NCBI RefSeq assembly: GCF_950295315.1
Contig: NC_080172.1
Location: 114,641,212-114,705,211 of the forward strand
Direction of reading: 5' to 3'
From: Erinaceus europaeus
Lineage: Eukaryota > Chordata > Mammalia > Eulipotyphla > Erinaceidae
Length of the DNA stretch: 64,000 nucleotides
The notes under the pieces were generated by a model. That model had not been told where the DNA came from, did not search any database, and saw only the letters and a program-made list of their open reading frames with translations. The translations under genes and the position numbers were made by a program. Position 1 is the first letter of the stretch. Each line of letters opens with the position of its first letter. Positions 36,596 to 48,204 of this stretch are shown in pieces.

Positions 36596-37175
36596 AGGGG
36601 GTGGTGGAGTACTGGTGCACCTGGTGAAGTGTGTTGGTCATTACGCCAGGTCCCCTGCATGGCTTGATGCTGTGGTCTATTGACATAATCATTGTTTTGC
36701 CTGAGACCCGCCCTGCCTGCAGGGTATTGGTTTAATCCCCACTGGTTAGAATCTTCACAACAGCTGCTATGGAAGCTTGCTACCTTTGAGCTCTTTTTCT
36801 CCACCCCCTCTCCTAGCCATTTCCTTTTTCCCACTTGCCACTTCTGGTTAAAGAGATACATAAAAAGGATTGTCTGTGATCAATAAAGGCATTGCATTGC
36901 GTTCCCGCTCAGCCCCGAGTTCCTCGTCTTTCTCTCTCTGACGAAGCTATCCCGGCATGAGTGCACATGTTATAATGCACTAGGACCCAGGTTCAAGACC
37001 TTGTTCCCTACCTGCAGGGGGCCAGGCCTCATGAGTGGTATAGCAGGTCCGCAGGTCTCTCTCTCTCTCCCTCTCCCTCTCCCTCCCTCCCTCTCTCTCT
37101 CTCATCTCTCTCTCTCCTCTCTCAGTTTCTCTCTGTCGTATCAAATAAAAATAGAAAAGTTTTAAAAAGAAAAAA
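36596..37175 (+). repeat. Type B SINE interrupted by a solo LTR
   Basis: 'ggtggtggagtactggtgc' head to 'acctggtgaagtg' (36631), LTR, then 'tgagtgcacatgttataatg', 'acccaggttcaagaccttg', a long CT-rich run and 'atcaaataaaaatag' tail. Confidence 0.88.
36632..36957 (+). mobile_element. Solo LTR (second family), plus sense
   Basis: Starts TGTTGG, ends CCGGCA. AATAAA at 36882-36887 is followed by a CpG-containing U5-like end; a 'gatacataaaaagg' TATA-like element lies about 30 bases upstream. An approximate TSD tgaagtg/tgagtg flanks it. Unrelated in sequence to the 13120 family. Confidence 0.75.
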
Positions 37176-37179
37176 TAAA

Positions 37180-37920
37180 CAAACAAGAAGGTAGTGTGGG
37201 CATTTGTTGAAAAGCTGGGGACGGTTGCCAGTGAGTCTGCACGACTCCAGTCTGGTTAGGGAGGGCCTTCTGCAGAAGGCAAAGTCCTTTGTCAAAAGGG
37301 CCGTGGAGAGCATGGTAGGCAAAGGCAGTTGCATGAGATGCGAGGGTGGGGTGACCACGAGAACACAGAAAGTTAAGAGAAATGGGAATGAGGAACAGAG
37401 TTCATGAAGGCAGAGCAGGTCTTGGCTTGCAGGGTCTTGACAAGAAGCTCTGCCTCATCTTAAGAGTGGGGAGAAGTCTTCGGAGGGTCTCAGGTGAGGA
37501 ACGAGTTGGAACAGGTTGCGTCTGGAGACAGTCTTCTCTGCACAAGTGCCTGGGAACCCTATTCAAGTAAAGTCCTGTTTGGGTTACAGTGCCCTAAATC
37601 TGCACTGGGGCTTTGGAGACCACTACCTGCCGAGGTTGGAATCTCATCTGTGCGCATTCACTAGCTTCGGGAGAACGGTCCTTGATTTCTGAGTACTTCT
37701 GTCCATCTGCTTTTAAAATAGGGATAAAATCTCCTGGGGGTGGCTTAAGGAGACTAAACGCTGTGACATACGTGTAAGTCGCAGAGCCTGGCTCACCACA
37801 GCATTAATAAGCGGGGGTTACCGTCAGTCGTCAAAGGCTGGGCAGCCAGATGTAGCCTCCATGTTGCTAGCACTCAGATGGGGATATGCACAGGGAGTGT
37901 CTGTTTATTCACGCCAAGGT
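37180..37920. other. Intronic stretch, nothing recognised
   Basis: About 740 bases of unique-looking sequence. Confidence 0.45.
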
Positions 37921-38235
37921 GATTTTTTTTTTTAATTTTTGTTGAGTAAGCTAAAGCTTTACAATGTGGTCATGACACATGAGTATGATGTCATTCTGCA
38001 CCAGCCACCTCCCTCAAAGCTCTCCCCCTCCCCTTAGGACCCCCCCCACCTCTACACATGGCAGCAAATGGGGCTCTTTCAGCCACAAGCATACAGGTGG
38101 GTTGTGGCTCTAAGATCCATTCCCACACCTCCTCTGCGGACTCACGGCAACAGGTGGCTCCCAGCTGCCATGTGGTTAAACGAGGACTCACTCTAATTCT
38201 TTCTGGGATCAAAATCCCAGCTTTTAAAAAAATCT
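37921..38235 (-). repeat. Possible L1-type 3' fragment and unique sequence
   Basis: T-run at 37922-37931, then 'tttgttgagtaagctaaag' and 'caatgtggtcatgac', which has the layout of a minus-sense retroposon 3' end. No coding part is seen. Confidence 0.4.
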
Positions 38236-38245
38236 TTATATATAT

Positions 38246-38535
38246 TTTTTTTTTAATTTTCTTTATTCCCTTTTGTTGCCCTTGTCTTTTTATTGTTGTA
38301 GTTATTATTGTTGTTGTTATTGATGTCATTGTTGGATAGGACAGAGAGAAATGGAGAGAGGAGGGGAAGACAGAGAGAGGGGGAGAGAAAGATAGACACC
38401 TGCAGACCTGCTTCACCACCTGTGAAGCAACTCCCCTGCAGGTGGGGAGCCGGGGACTTGAACCGGGATCCTTACGCAGGTCCTTGCGCTTTGCGCCACC
38501 TGCGCCACACTGCGCTACCTGCCGCCCAACTCCCA
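38246..38535 (-). repeat. Type A SINE
   Basis: Complete minus-strand copy with head 'gggagttgggcggcaggtag' at 38534. The A-box region shows a small local duplication ('gcgccacctgcgccacactg'). Confidence 0.92.
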
Positions 38536-38539
38536 ACCC

Positions 38540-39075
38540 CAGCTTTTTAACTACCTACTACCTGTCTCTTGGAATAGTCCCCTAAGAGACCAAACACACC
38601 TGACAAGCTTAGCTGGTAAATCCTGAAATCTGTTCCCCAGAGAATTATTGGTGGATGGCATCAGGAACAGCCTAGGAGGCTGGGAGTCACTACTCAAGAC
38701 CTCAGTGATGAGGGGTCTGCCTCGCATTCCTGATGGGAAGATACGAAATGTCTCAGAGGGAGTCTGGACAGACAGTTCCCCACTTCTGCAGCCTGCATTC
38801 TCGTGCTCCTCTTGATAAGGGCAAGAAAGAAGTCCACAGTTTTCTGTGCAAGCTCAGTTGTTTGTAGCTATTTCTGCAAGACTTTGTTTCGATTCTAAGA
38901 TTCGCCTGCATGCATAGACAATCACTCTCCTTATGCATGAAATGAAGTATTTTTAAATCATAAAAAAGTTGCAACACAATACTCATAGTATATTCCTGTT
39001 CTTCGTTCTTTAACATGATGACATCTGATCAAAAGAAAAATTGGGAGGAAAAAAAAAAGGCTTAAGACTATTGAG
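38540..39075. other. Intronic stretch, nothing recognised
   Basis: Unique-looking sequence with an A-run at 39051-39059. Confidence 0.45.
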
Positions 39076-39078
39076 AGT

Positions 39079-39206
39079 GGGCAGGGTAGATATCATAATG
39101 GTTCTGCAAAGAGATTCTCATGCCTGAGGCTCCAAAGTCCTAGGTTCAATTCCCTGCACCACCATAAGCCAGAACTGAGCAGTGCTCTGGTTAAAAAAAA
39201 AAAAAA
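39079..39206 (+). repeat. Type C SINE, reference copy
   Basis: 'gggcagggtagatatcataa' start, 'ctaggttcaattccctgcacc' block, 'gagcagtgctctggttaaa' and A-tail of 14. Confidence 0.93.
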
Positions 39207-39437
39207 ACTATTGAAAGCATGAGCCCAGCATGATCTTGACATATGTCCATCCATGCAGTAGCTCTTACTGGTAGCTCTACTGTGTGTCAACCACTAAAGA
39301 GAATTCCATATTATGGATTTCTGTAATGTTTGAATTTGCATAGCAGACACATATAATTTCTGTAACTAGAAATATGATGAAGAATTATTCCTTCTTCCAA
39401 AGAGAGACATTCTGTTATGGTTATAATTCAAACGCTC

Positions 39438-39462
39438 CCACACACACACACACACACACACC
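39438..39462 (+). repeat. (CA)n microsatellite
   Basis: About 12 CA units; flanks to 39205 and 39780 look unique. Confidence 0.9.
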
Positions 39463-39781
39463 ATCAATATTCTTGACTTCCTCTTCTCATAATTCTCTTG
39501 GCCTCTTCTGATACACAGCACAATGCTAGACCCCTCCTAATGTCGCCACTGCACTCATGAGGCTCCCCCAGCCCAAGCAAGCACTACGCAGGTCATCTTG
39601 CTCACCCCACCCCCTGACCCCAACCATCTGACTCCTCACCCAACCCAATCTTTACTCTCAAATCTTTACTTTGCTTCTCCCACCCAACTTGAGACTAGCA
39701 CTGAAAACCTGGACACCCCTCTGACTCTTAACCATGTTCCCTGATCTACTCCGAGGAGAGGACTTTTTAAGAAATGTTTTT

Positions 39782-40053
39782 AGGGAGTTGGGCAGTAGCA
39801 CAGAGGGTTAAGCGCAGGTGGTGCAAAGCGCTAGGACCCGCGTAAGGATCCCGGTTTGAGCCCCCAGCTCCCCACCTGCAGGGGAGTAGCTTCACAGGTG
39901 GTGAAGCAGGTCTGCAGGTGTCTGTCTTTCTCTCCCCCTCTCTGTCTTCTCCTCCTCTCTCCATTTCTGTCCTATCCAACAACAACGACATCAATAACAA
40001 CCATAAAAACTGAGGACAACAAAAGGGAAAATAAAATAAATATAGGAAAAGAA
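39782..40053 (+). repeat. Type A SINE
   Basis: 'gggagttgggcagtagcac' head, full body, tail 'aaataaaataaatatagg'. TSD 'aagaaatgttttta' on the left matches 'aaagaaatgtttta' on the right. Confidence 0.93.
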
Positions 40054-40269
40054 TTTTAAAAGAAATGTTTTAAAATATTAATATGTTTATTCTGCATTTC
40101 TGAGAAATTGAGGGGACAGAGGAGCTAGAGAGGGTAGACTAGCTGTCAGAGACCTGGTCATATCTGCAAACATCTCTGATTATCACAACCAGGGAAAAGG
40201 ATCCAGGGGAGAGAGAGAGAGAAAGATGCTGCTAAGTGTCCTATAAGGCCTAGCAGGGGACCACAACAG

Positions 40270-40900
40270 CCAAGAACATTATTTTTGTTGTTATTATTAT
40301 TATCATGATCAGTGATTTAATAATGATGAACAAGATTGTAAGATAACAGGGGCACAATTCCACACAGTTCCCACCACCGGAGTTCTGAGCCCCATCCTCT
40401 CCTCTGGAAGATTCCTTTTCTTTATCCCTCTGGGGATATACATCAGAATTCTTTATGAGGAGCAGAAGGTGGGAGTTCTGGTTTCTGTAATTGCTTCTCT
40501 GCTAGACATGGGCATTGGCAGGTGGATCCATCCCCCCAGTCTGTTTCTGTCTTTCCCTAGTGGGACAGGGCTCTGGGGAAGGGAGGTTCCAGGACACATT
40601 GGTGAGGTTGTCTGCCCAGGGAATTCAGGATGGAATCCTAGCAGCATCTGCAACTTGGTGGCTGAAAGGTGGTAAGAAATAAAGCAGGACAATTCGTTTA
40701 ATCAACAGGAACCCAAAGGTAGGAATAGAGCAGATGAAACTAGGGGTCTTCAGGTGGGAAGAAGCTGAGATGTTAAGGATGTTCCCAGGGCCCCATGACT
40801 GTAGTAAGTTTTACCTGAGCTGGACAGCTAACATGCAGGTGGACTGAAAGTACTGTCTGGGAAGATAGGGTCAGAGTTGAGAACAGGGCTAGAAAGTTGA
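40270..40900 (-). mobile_element. Interspersed repeat, L1-type 3' UTR (minus sense)
   Basis: Close relative of 30034-30600 over more than 500 bases: 'gggcacaattccacacagtt', 'ctgctagacatgggcattgg', 'agcatctgcaacttggtggc', 'ctgtctgggaagata'. (TAT)n at 40283-40300 marks the tail. Confidence 0.65.
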
Positions 40901-40962
40901 ATCAGGGCAAGAACTGTTTAACCCAATGTCAACATTGCTGCCCTTAAGACACCCAGCTAGCG

Positions 40963-41238
40963 GGAGTCGGGCAGTAGTGCAGCAGGTTAAGCACACGTGG
41001 CACAAAGCGTAAGGACCGGTGGAAGGATCCCAGTTGGAGCCCCCGGCTCCCCACCTACAGGGGAGTCACTTCACAAGCGGTGAAGCAGGTCTGCAGGTGT
41101 CTGTCTTTCTCTCCCCCTCTCTCTGTCTTCCCCTCCTCTCTCCATTTCTCTGTCCTATCCAACAATGACATCAATAACTACAACAATAATAAAAAAAGCA
41201 AGGGCAACAAAAGGGAATAAATAAATATTTTTTTTAAA
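40963..41238 (+). repeat. Type A SINE
   Basis: 'gggagtcgggcagtagtgc' head, full body. TSD 'aagacacccagctag' (left) and 'aagacactcagctag' (right). Confidence 0.95.
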
Positions 41239-41818
41239 AAAAAGACACTCAGCTAGCTCCTCCTCCTCTCATGTGTCAGAGTTTTTACTGAATGAAAAAC
41301 ACTCTTCCTCAAGCCAAGTCTCTGTCGCCTCAGCAGATGAAACTCAGCAATGACTCAGACCCTGGAGGCACCGCGATCTGAGTCCCGGCTCAGCCCTTTG
41401 CCAGCTGTGTGGCATTCAGCAGCCATGTGTCCCAGAGACCAGCTGCCTCATCTGTTAAAAAAAAAAAAAAGCCAATGATGAGACAATACCACAGGACAAC
41501 CGGTCGACTGCTTAGCAGAGGCCTGGGCACACAGAAGACATGCTGGGTACACGGCTGTGATCTGTCTTGCTGGCCCTTTTCAGGCTATTGTTCTAGACCT
41601 GCCACTAATCGGCCTCGGCCTTCTACTCCAGTTCTGCCTTCTGCTCCCCCCTTCTCTCAATACCTGGTCTAGCCCAGTAAGGTTCCATCTTCTCCTGCGA
41701 CAAGCACTTCCTCCCCTCAAACTCTTCACCTGCATTCAACTTTCATACACACACACACACCTTCCTATCCACCTTCACCTCCTTTAGTTCTTCTGACTGC
41801 TGTAAGGAGTTCTGGGTG

Positions 41819-41985
41819 GTCCGGGAGGTGGTGCAATAGATAAAGCACTGGACTCTCAAGCATGAGGTCCTGAGTTCAATCCCCAGCAGCACATGTTCCA
41901 GAGTGATGTCTGGTTCTTTCTCTCTCTCTCTGCCTGTCTTTCTCATAAATAAATAAAATCTTTTTTTTTAAAAAAAAAAAAAAAA
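41819..41985 (+). repeat. Type D SINE, reference copy
   Basis: 'ggtccgggaggtggtgcaat', 'gcactggactctcaagcatg', 'cctgagttcaatccccagc', 'gatgtctggttctttctc', tail 'cataaataaataaaatc' and a long A-run. Sequence 41240-41818 before it is unique except an A-run and a short (CA)n. Confidence 0.93.
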
Positions 41986-42012
41986 GAGTACTGGAAACTT
42001 AATGACTTCACA

Positions 42013-42292
42013 CACTAATTTTTTTTAAATATTTATCTATTCTCCCTTTTGTTGCCCTTGTTGTTTTATTGTTGTAGTCATTATTGTAGTTGTTGATGTC
42101 GTTGTTGTTGGATAGCACAGAGAGAAATGGAGAGAGGAGGGGAAGACAGAGAGAGGGAGAGAAAGACAGACACCTGCAGACCTGCTTCACCACTTGTGAA
42201 GTGACTTGCCTACAGGTGGAACCGAGATCCTTATACCAGTCCCTGCACTTTGTACCACGTGCACTTAATCCACTGCGCTACCGCCTGACTCC
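42013..42292 (-). repeat. Type A SINE
   Basis: Head 'gggagtcaggcggtagcgc' at 42292 on minus. The region before the B-box is shortened ('ggaaccgagatc'). TSD 'cactaattt' both sides. Confidence 0.92.
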
Positions 42293-42299
42293 CACTAAT

Positions 42300-42875
42300 T
42301 TATTCTTACAGGGTTCTGGAAATCAAAAGTCTAGCATCAGTTTCACTGCATTAGATTCAGGGTGTTGGATGGACTGGTTCCTGCTGAAGGCTCTAGAGAG
42401 AACCACACCTTTGCCCTCTCCATCTCAAAAGCTGAAATGTGTTTATTTGGGAACAGAACAGAATGGCAGTCTGAGAGGTATAGATGCCTGATCAGAAACC
42501 CAAAGTGTGTCCAAGAGGAAACACCCAGGCTGGGGAGTCTTCCAAAGAGACCAAGAAGGTCTGACAAAGGGGACACAGACAAACACAATCAGGTGAAGAT
42601 GGCACATGGTGACATGGTCGTGTGGTGAGGGCAAAGGTCACTTTCAAAGTCCTGCCAAACTGGATATTTTTGTTCTGGCTGTCTTCTCGGGATGTTTGCC
42701 CGTTGGTCCGGCTCAGGAGTTTGGTGGAGTTTAAAAAGGCCTGTAGGCAGGTTTTCTTGTGGTGGCTTATTCCAGCGCTGTTTTTAAAATGGCTCCAGCC
42801 ATGTCAGGTAGACATGACCTAGAAAACAGAGGGGCTGAGTTGAATTGATACTTAAACTACTTCTCGCTTCTCTTT
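42300..42875. other. Intronic stretch, nothing recognised
   Basis: About 580 bases of unique-looking sequence leading to the acceptor at 42880. Confidence 0.45.
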
Positions 42876-42880
42876 CTTAG

Positions 42881-42951
42881 GCATACCCTTGTATCTGAAA
42901 TGTCTTCTGGAACATTATAAAAAAATGAAAGTCCATACCCAAGAACTTCAG
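42881..42951 (+). CDS. FHAD1: FHAD1 coding exon
   Basis: The acceptor 'cttctctttcttag' and donor 'gtaaac' bound a 71-nt exon that completes the split Gly codon of the 35128-35323 exon, then reads IPLYLKCLLEHYKKMKVHTQ and ELQ, ending in phase 0. It is a helical Leu/Lys-rich segment. A 650-base (TG/TCTG)n tract begins about 55 bases downstream of the donor, which is unusually close for such a long UG-rich run. Intact. Confidence 0.93.
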
Positions 42952-43003
42952 GTAAACGGTTAACGTTGGATGTTCTTTCCAGTTCACCTGTAGCGTTTAT
43001 ATA

Positions 43004-43607
43004 GTGGGGTGTGTCTCTGTGTGTGTGTCTGTGTGTGTGTGTGTGTCTGTCTGTCTGTCTGTCTGTCTGTGTCTGTGTGTGTGTCTGTGTGTGTGTCTCT
43101 GTGTGTGTCTCTGTGTGTGTGTCTCTGTGTGTCTGTGTGTGTGTCTGTGTGTGTCTGTGAGTGTGTGTCTGTGTGTGTGTCTGTGTGTGTGTATGTGTGT
43201 GTGGTGTGTGTGTGTGTGTCTGTGTGGTGTGTGTGTGTGTCTGTGTGTGTGTCTGTCTGTGTCTGTGTGTCTGTGTCTGTGTGTCTCTGTGTGTGTCTCT
43301 GTGTGTGTTTGTGTGTCTGTGTGTATGTCTGTGTGTGTGTCTGTGTGTGCCTCTCTGTGTGTCTGTGTGTGTGGTGTGTGTGTGTGTCTGTGTCTGTGTG
43401 TGTGTCTGTGTCTGTGTGTCTGTGTGTGTATGTCTGTGTCTGTGTGTGTGTCTGTGTGTGTGTCTGTGTGTGTGTGTCTGTGTGTGTGTGTCTGTGTGTG
43501 TCTGTGTCTGTGTGTGTGTGTCTGTGTCTGTGTGTGTGTGTCTGTGTCTGTGTGTGTCTGTGTCTGTGTCTGTGTGTCTGTGTCTGTGTGTCTGTGTCTG
43601 TGTGTGT

Positions 43608-43639
<32 letters not shown>

Positions 43640-43655
43640 ATGCGTGTGTGTGAAG
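43004..43655 (+). repeat. Compound (TGTCTG/TG)n tract
   Basis: About 650 bases of TG, TCTG and TGTC units with rare GA, TA and GG interruptions. All six frames are largely open, which produces many spurious frames. Confidence 0.98.
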
Positions 43656-43731
43656 CTGATAAATCTGCATCTTCCGAGAAGTGAAATGGCACTACCTTCT
43701 ACCTTCTGCACATGAAAACGTTCAGACAAGG

Positions 43732-43922
43732 GGCCAGGTGATGATGCACCAGGTTGAGCACACGCATTACAATGCTCAAGGCCCTGAGTTCAAGCCCCCG
43801 GTCCCCACCTGCAGGGTGAAGCAGGGCCGCAGTTCTCTCTGTCTTTCTCCCTCTCTCTCTCCCCGTCTCTCTCTCTCTCTCCCTTCTCAATTTCTCTCTG
43901 TCTCTACCCAATACCATTGTCA
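43732..43922 (+). repeat. Type B SINE
   Basis: 'ggggccaggtgatgatgcacc' region, 'cctgagttcaagcccccgg' block, shortened middle ('cctgcagggtgaagcaggg'), CT-rich body and 'ctctacccaataccattg' end. Confidence 0.87.
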
Positions 43923-44099
43923 ACTGCAGAGGAAGTGGAAACCAGAAGAGCGAGCAGGGCCAGTCACGGAGAGCCGGCTCCTTCCTTTGCTTGCAGTGTT
44001 TGCTGACATCGCACTGGCCAAAGCCAGTCAGGTGACAGAGTCAAGGGCAAGAAGAGGAGGAGGAGCGGCTGTTCTCCAGAGGGAAAACACAAACCAGAA

Positions 44100-44645
44100 C
44101 TGGGACTGGGTTTGGTGCACCGCGCTGGGGTGAAGGGCTCTGGGGCAGGTGGGCGAGGAGTGTTCAGGTCCTAGAACATGGTGGTGAAGGAGAGCCTGGT
44201 GGGAGGTTCGCGTCTTCTGTGGGGGTGGGGGAAACAGCATAATGCTTATATGAAGAGAGATTCTTGGGGCAGAGGTAGATAGCATTAATGGTTATGCAAA
44301 CAGACTCCCATGCCTGCGGCTCTGAAGTCCCAGGTTCAATCCCCCTGCACCACTATCAGTGAGATCTTTGCAGTGCTCTGGTAAAAATAAACTGCGCAAA
44401 GCGCAGGGACCGGCGTAAGGGTCCCAGTTCGAGCCCCTGGCTCCCCACCTACAGGGGAGTCGCTTCACAGGCGGTGAAGCAGGTCTGCAGGTGTCTGTCT
44501 TTCTCTCCCCCTCTCTGTCTTCCCCTCCTCTCTCCATGTCTCTCTGTCCTATCCAACAACAATGACATCAATAATAACAACAATGATAAAAAAACAAGGA
44601 CAACAAAAGGGAATAAATAAATATTTAAAAAGAAAGAAAGAAAGA
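44100..44645 (+). repeat. L1-type 3' fragment, type C SINE and truncated type A SINE
   Basis: 44110-44260: 'agtgttcaggtcctagaac' and 'atggtggtgaaggagagcc', shared with 61060-61110. 44265-44386: type C SINE. 44390-44640: type A SINE lacking its first 35 bases (starts 'actgcgcaaagcgcaggg'), tail (AAAG)n. Confidence 0.8.
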
Positions 44646-45220
44646 AATTATATATCATGCAGAAAACTGACAACTGTCACACATGTACCAAATACTGTAT
44701 TTTACTGTCGACTGTAAACCACTAATCTCCCCAATAAAGGGGAAAAAAGGTTTGTTCGCTACCACAGAGCCTTCTAGTTCCAGAAGTGCAGATTTCTTTT
44801 CTGTACAACTCCGGCTTGTCAATAAGTTAGGCTCTTCAGCTTCTGCAGCTGTCCCTCATATTCTGATTCTGCAGCTGAAAGTCAAAGCAGCCAGAGGGCT
44901 CAGGGGCGTGAACCCAGATCCTTGCTCATGGCAACATATGCCCTGCTGAGTGGGCCGCCCCCTGGCCCCCTGTAGTTGTTTCTGAGCACCCTGGCCATAT
45001 AGTCCCTGAGGACGTGGCCTCGGACATGGTGGCACTGTGTGATTAAAGCGTATCGACGCCCCACTGGAGTGCGTGACGGTTGTGACCCTGTTCTGTTAAC
45101 GCTTTATTGACAACAATGCGCCTTGGACCAGACTAAGTCTGAAGACAGTGAGTTAAGTCTAGATTCAATCTGTCCTTCTTATTTTACAGACAGAGAGAAC
45201 AAAGTTCAGTGTGTTTGTCT
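44646..45220. other. Intronic stretch with a SINE-like remnant
   Basis: 44900-44965 resembles an eroded minus SINE head ('gaacccagatccttgctc'). The rest looks unique. Confidence 0.45.
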
Positions 45221-45223
45221 GTT

Positions 45224-45497
45224 TTGCCTCCAGAGTTATCGCTGGTGCTATGAATCCACTGCTCCTGGAGGCCTTTTTTTTTCTTTTCCATTTTATCGGA
45301 AAGGACAGAGAGAAGTTGAGAGAGGACGGAGAGATAGAGAGGAGGAGAGAAAGACAGACACCTGCAGACCTGCTCTACCACTTGTGAAGGGTCCTCTTTG
45401 CAGGTGGAGAGCCGGAGACTTGAACCCAGATCCTTGCACAGGTCCTTCCGCTTAGTATCATGTGTGCTTGGCCAGCCGCACTACCGCCTAGCCCCCA
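45224..45497 (-). repeat. Type E SINE
   Basis: Module on the left ('ttgcctccagagttatcgc' on plus), body, B-box and head 'gggggctaggcggtagtgc' at 45497. Sequence 45500-45880 is unique. Confidence 0.9.
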
Positions 45498-45881
45498 GAG
45501 TTCAGTGTCTTTATACAGCATAGCTAGCTGGTGGAAGAATCAAGACACAGGCCTTCTGCTCCCTGTTCACTGATGTTCTCATATACTCAACAATAATTAT
45601 TAATCATTCAAAATACCATTTACTGGCCTGCTCCTACGGACCAAGCACTGTGCTAAAGCTGTCAGTGTCTTATTTAATCCTGGCGACTCTAAGACCTTAA
45701 ATATTGTCATCAGCCTCACTGTCTAAAGAAAAGGGCATCTAGAAAGAATAGATGTGAGAGTCTATTCAGATGTCAAAACCTCTGTTCTTTTCTTTTTAGT
45801 TTTTCTTTTGCACCCTGGAACTTCACAGCTGTGCCATTCCATCACTCCTGATGGACTCACTCTCTTTTTCTTTTCTTTTTT

Positions 45882-46042
45882 TTAAAGATTTTATTTATTT
45901 ATTAATAAGAAAGTTAGAGAGAGAGAGAGAGAGAGAGAGAGGACACCAGACATCACTCTGGTACATGTGCTGTCAGGGATTGAATTCAGGACCTCATGCT
46001 CGAGAGTCCAGTGCTTTATCCACTGTGCCATCTCCCAGACCA
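45882..46042 (-). repeat. Type D SINE
   Basis: Minus-strand copy: head 'ggtctgggagatggcacagt' at 46041, 'cctgaattcaatccctgac' block, (GA)n on plus at 45919-45942 from the CT-rich tail. Confidence 0.9.
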
Positions 46043-46044
46043 CT

Positions 46045-46205
46045 CTTTTTTCTTTCCTCTGAAAGGAAGAAGGGGAGACAGAGAAGGAGAGATGCCGCCA
46101 CATGTGCTGGGCATGGTGCTCCCACGTGACGTCAGGCAATCAAAGCCAGGGCTTCGTATATGTGAAGCGTGTGCTCTGTCGGGTGAACTCTCTCCCTCTG
46201 CCCAG
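46045..46205 (-). repeat. Eroded SINE-like element with E-box/CRE overlap
   Basis: Purine-rich block, then '...ccatgcccagcacatgtgg' on minus. At 46123-46134 the bases CACGTGACGTCA hold an E-box overlapping a full palindromic CRE. Whether the element is truly a SINE is uncertain. Confidence 0.4.
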
Positions 46206-46254
46206 AGTTCCTAACTAACCACTGTGACCCGGCTGCTTCCACAGAAGTAACTAA

Positions 46255-46572
<318 letters not shown>

Positions 46573-46868
46573 TGAGGAAAGGGCCTTCCCCATGAGAAGC
46601 TGAGGGCATGAGCTTAGGCAGAAAAATCTACAAGACTCCATGGAACAAACCTAGCCAGGGTAAGGGATTTTGAAGGCATGACTGGGAAGCTGGAATTTCA
46701 GAATGCAGAGCGATGCCAGCCTGGCAGAGCGAGGCTACTGAGATTCTGGAAGCAGTAGCTCAACTTGTTTACATCTTTCAAATGATTTCTGCAAGTCTGA
46801 GTCATCTCTGCAGCTCCTGGTAGACAGATTTGAAGAGCTGCAAGACTAACGTCATAGTCAGTTTTGAT

Positions 46869-46875
46869 GTGTGTG

Positions 46876-46927
<52 letters not shown>
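46869..46927 (+). repeat. (TG)n microsatellite
   Basis: About 26 GT units with two GA interruptions, about 330 bases downstream of the exon. Confidence 0.95.
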
Positions 46928-46929
<2 letters not shown>

Positions 46930-47009
46930 GCTTCATACACCTCAGGAAGCAAAAGGCGCAAACTGCTACTTGCTTTTCTAGAAATTAATTCCAATTAGAA
47001 GATACTTTA

Positions 47010-47300
47010 TAGGGAGTCGGGCGGTAGCACAGCAGGTTAAGCACAGGGGGCGCAAAGCGCAAGAACCCGTGTAAGAATCCCGGTTCGAGCCCCCACTCCC
47101 CGCCTGCGGGGGGGGGTCACTTCACAGGCAGTGAAGCAGGTCTGCAGGTGTCAGATTCTCTCTCCCTCTCTGTCTTCCCCTCCTCTCTCCATTTCTCTCT
47201 GTCTTATCCAACAAGGATGGCAACAATAATAACTACAACAATAAAACAAGGGCAATGCAAGAGAATAAATAAATATTTAAAAATAAGAAGAAGAAGATAC
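47010..47300 (+). repeat. Type A SINE
   Basis: 'gggagtcgggcggtagcac' head, G-run in the 'cctgcggggggggg' segment, tail 'aataaataaatatttaaaa'. TSD 'gaagatacttta' both sides. Confidence 0.94.
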
Positions 47301-47390
47301 TTTACAGCAGTGCCTCTCAAACTGAAAGCTGCCCACGAATCCCTTGGGGATATTGTAATGCAGATGGCAGCTGCAGGTCTAGGGTGGGAT

Positions 47391-47395
<5 letters not shown>

Positions 47396-47454
<59 letters not shown>

Positions 47455-47580
47455 TTGGAATGAGAGAGAGACCAGAGCCCTGCTCAGCTCTGGCTTCTGG
47501 TGGTGCTTGGGACTGAACCTGGGACTTGAGGGCCTCAGGCAGGAGAGTCCTTTGGCAGAACCGTTGTTATCTTGGCATTT
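47396..47580 (-). repeat. (TG)n and type C-like SINE
   Basis: (GT)n of about 28 units at 47396-47452. Then a minus type C-like copy ('caggttcagtcccaagcacc' on minus) to 47575. Confidence 0.8.
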
Positions 47581-47702
47581 CTGAGCAGCTCCTAGTTGGG
47601 GCTGACCGATGAGTTCTGCAGGTCACATTTGCAGCAGCATCAGAGGAAGGGTTTCACAAAATAAGAGCCCACTGGGCTGTGGTACAGATAAATAAAGATT
47701 CC

Positions 47703-47905
47703 GGGGACCGGGCAGTGGTGCACCCAGCTCAGCGCACATAATACCATGCACAAGGACCTGGGTTCAAGCCCTGCTCCCCACCTGCAGGGGAGATGCTTCA
47801 CAAGCAATGAAGCAAGTCTGCAGGTGTCTGTCTTTCTCTCCCCCATCTCTAGCTTCCCCTCCTCTCTCCAATTCTCTCTGTCCTATCCAATAAAATGGGG
47901 GAAGA
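47703..47905 (+). repeat. Type B SINE
   Basis: 'ggggaccgggcagtggtgc' head, 'cctgggttcaagccctgct' block, body, 'ctatccaataaaatggggg' end. Confidence 0.9.
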
Positions 47906-48204
47906 GTATGATGTTATGAAGTTTCTCTTAAATATGTGAATGGATATGGGGTGGAAAAGAAAAAATGCCCAAACAGCGACAATAATATTGATTAAAAGTA
48001 AAAAAAAAAAAAAAAAAGGATAGGGATTCTTCAGACCCAGTGAATCAGTCTCTACAGACGATCTTCATCATAGCCCTGGGGCCGAGCCCACTGAATATTC
48101 AGAAAGCCGTGGTGAATTTCACAAGCTCATTACCATCACCCCAGATCAGCGGCTCACGACTTTGGTAGCATGCTTGTCATTTAGGAGATTAAAAACACTA
48201 ATGC

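Noticed and set aside
42857..43729. Thr/His-rich and Cys/Val-rich frames over 200 codons on both strands
   Set aside because: They are translations of the (TGTCTG)n tract and appear in several frames at once.
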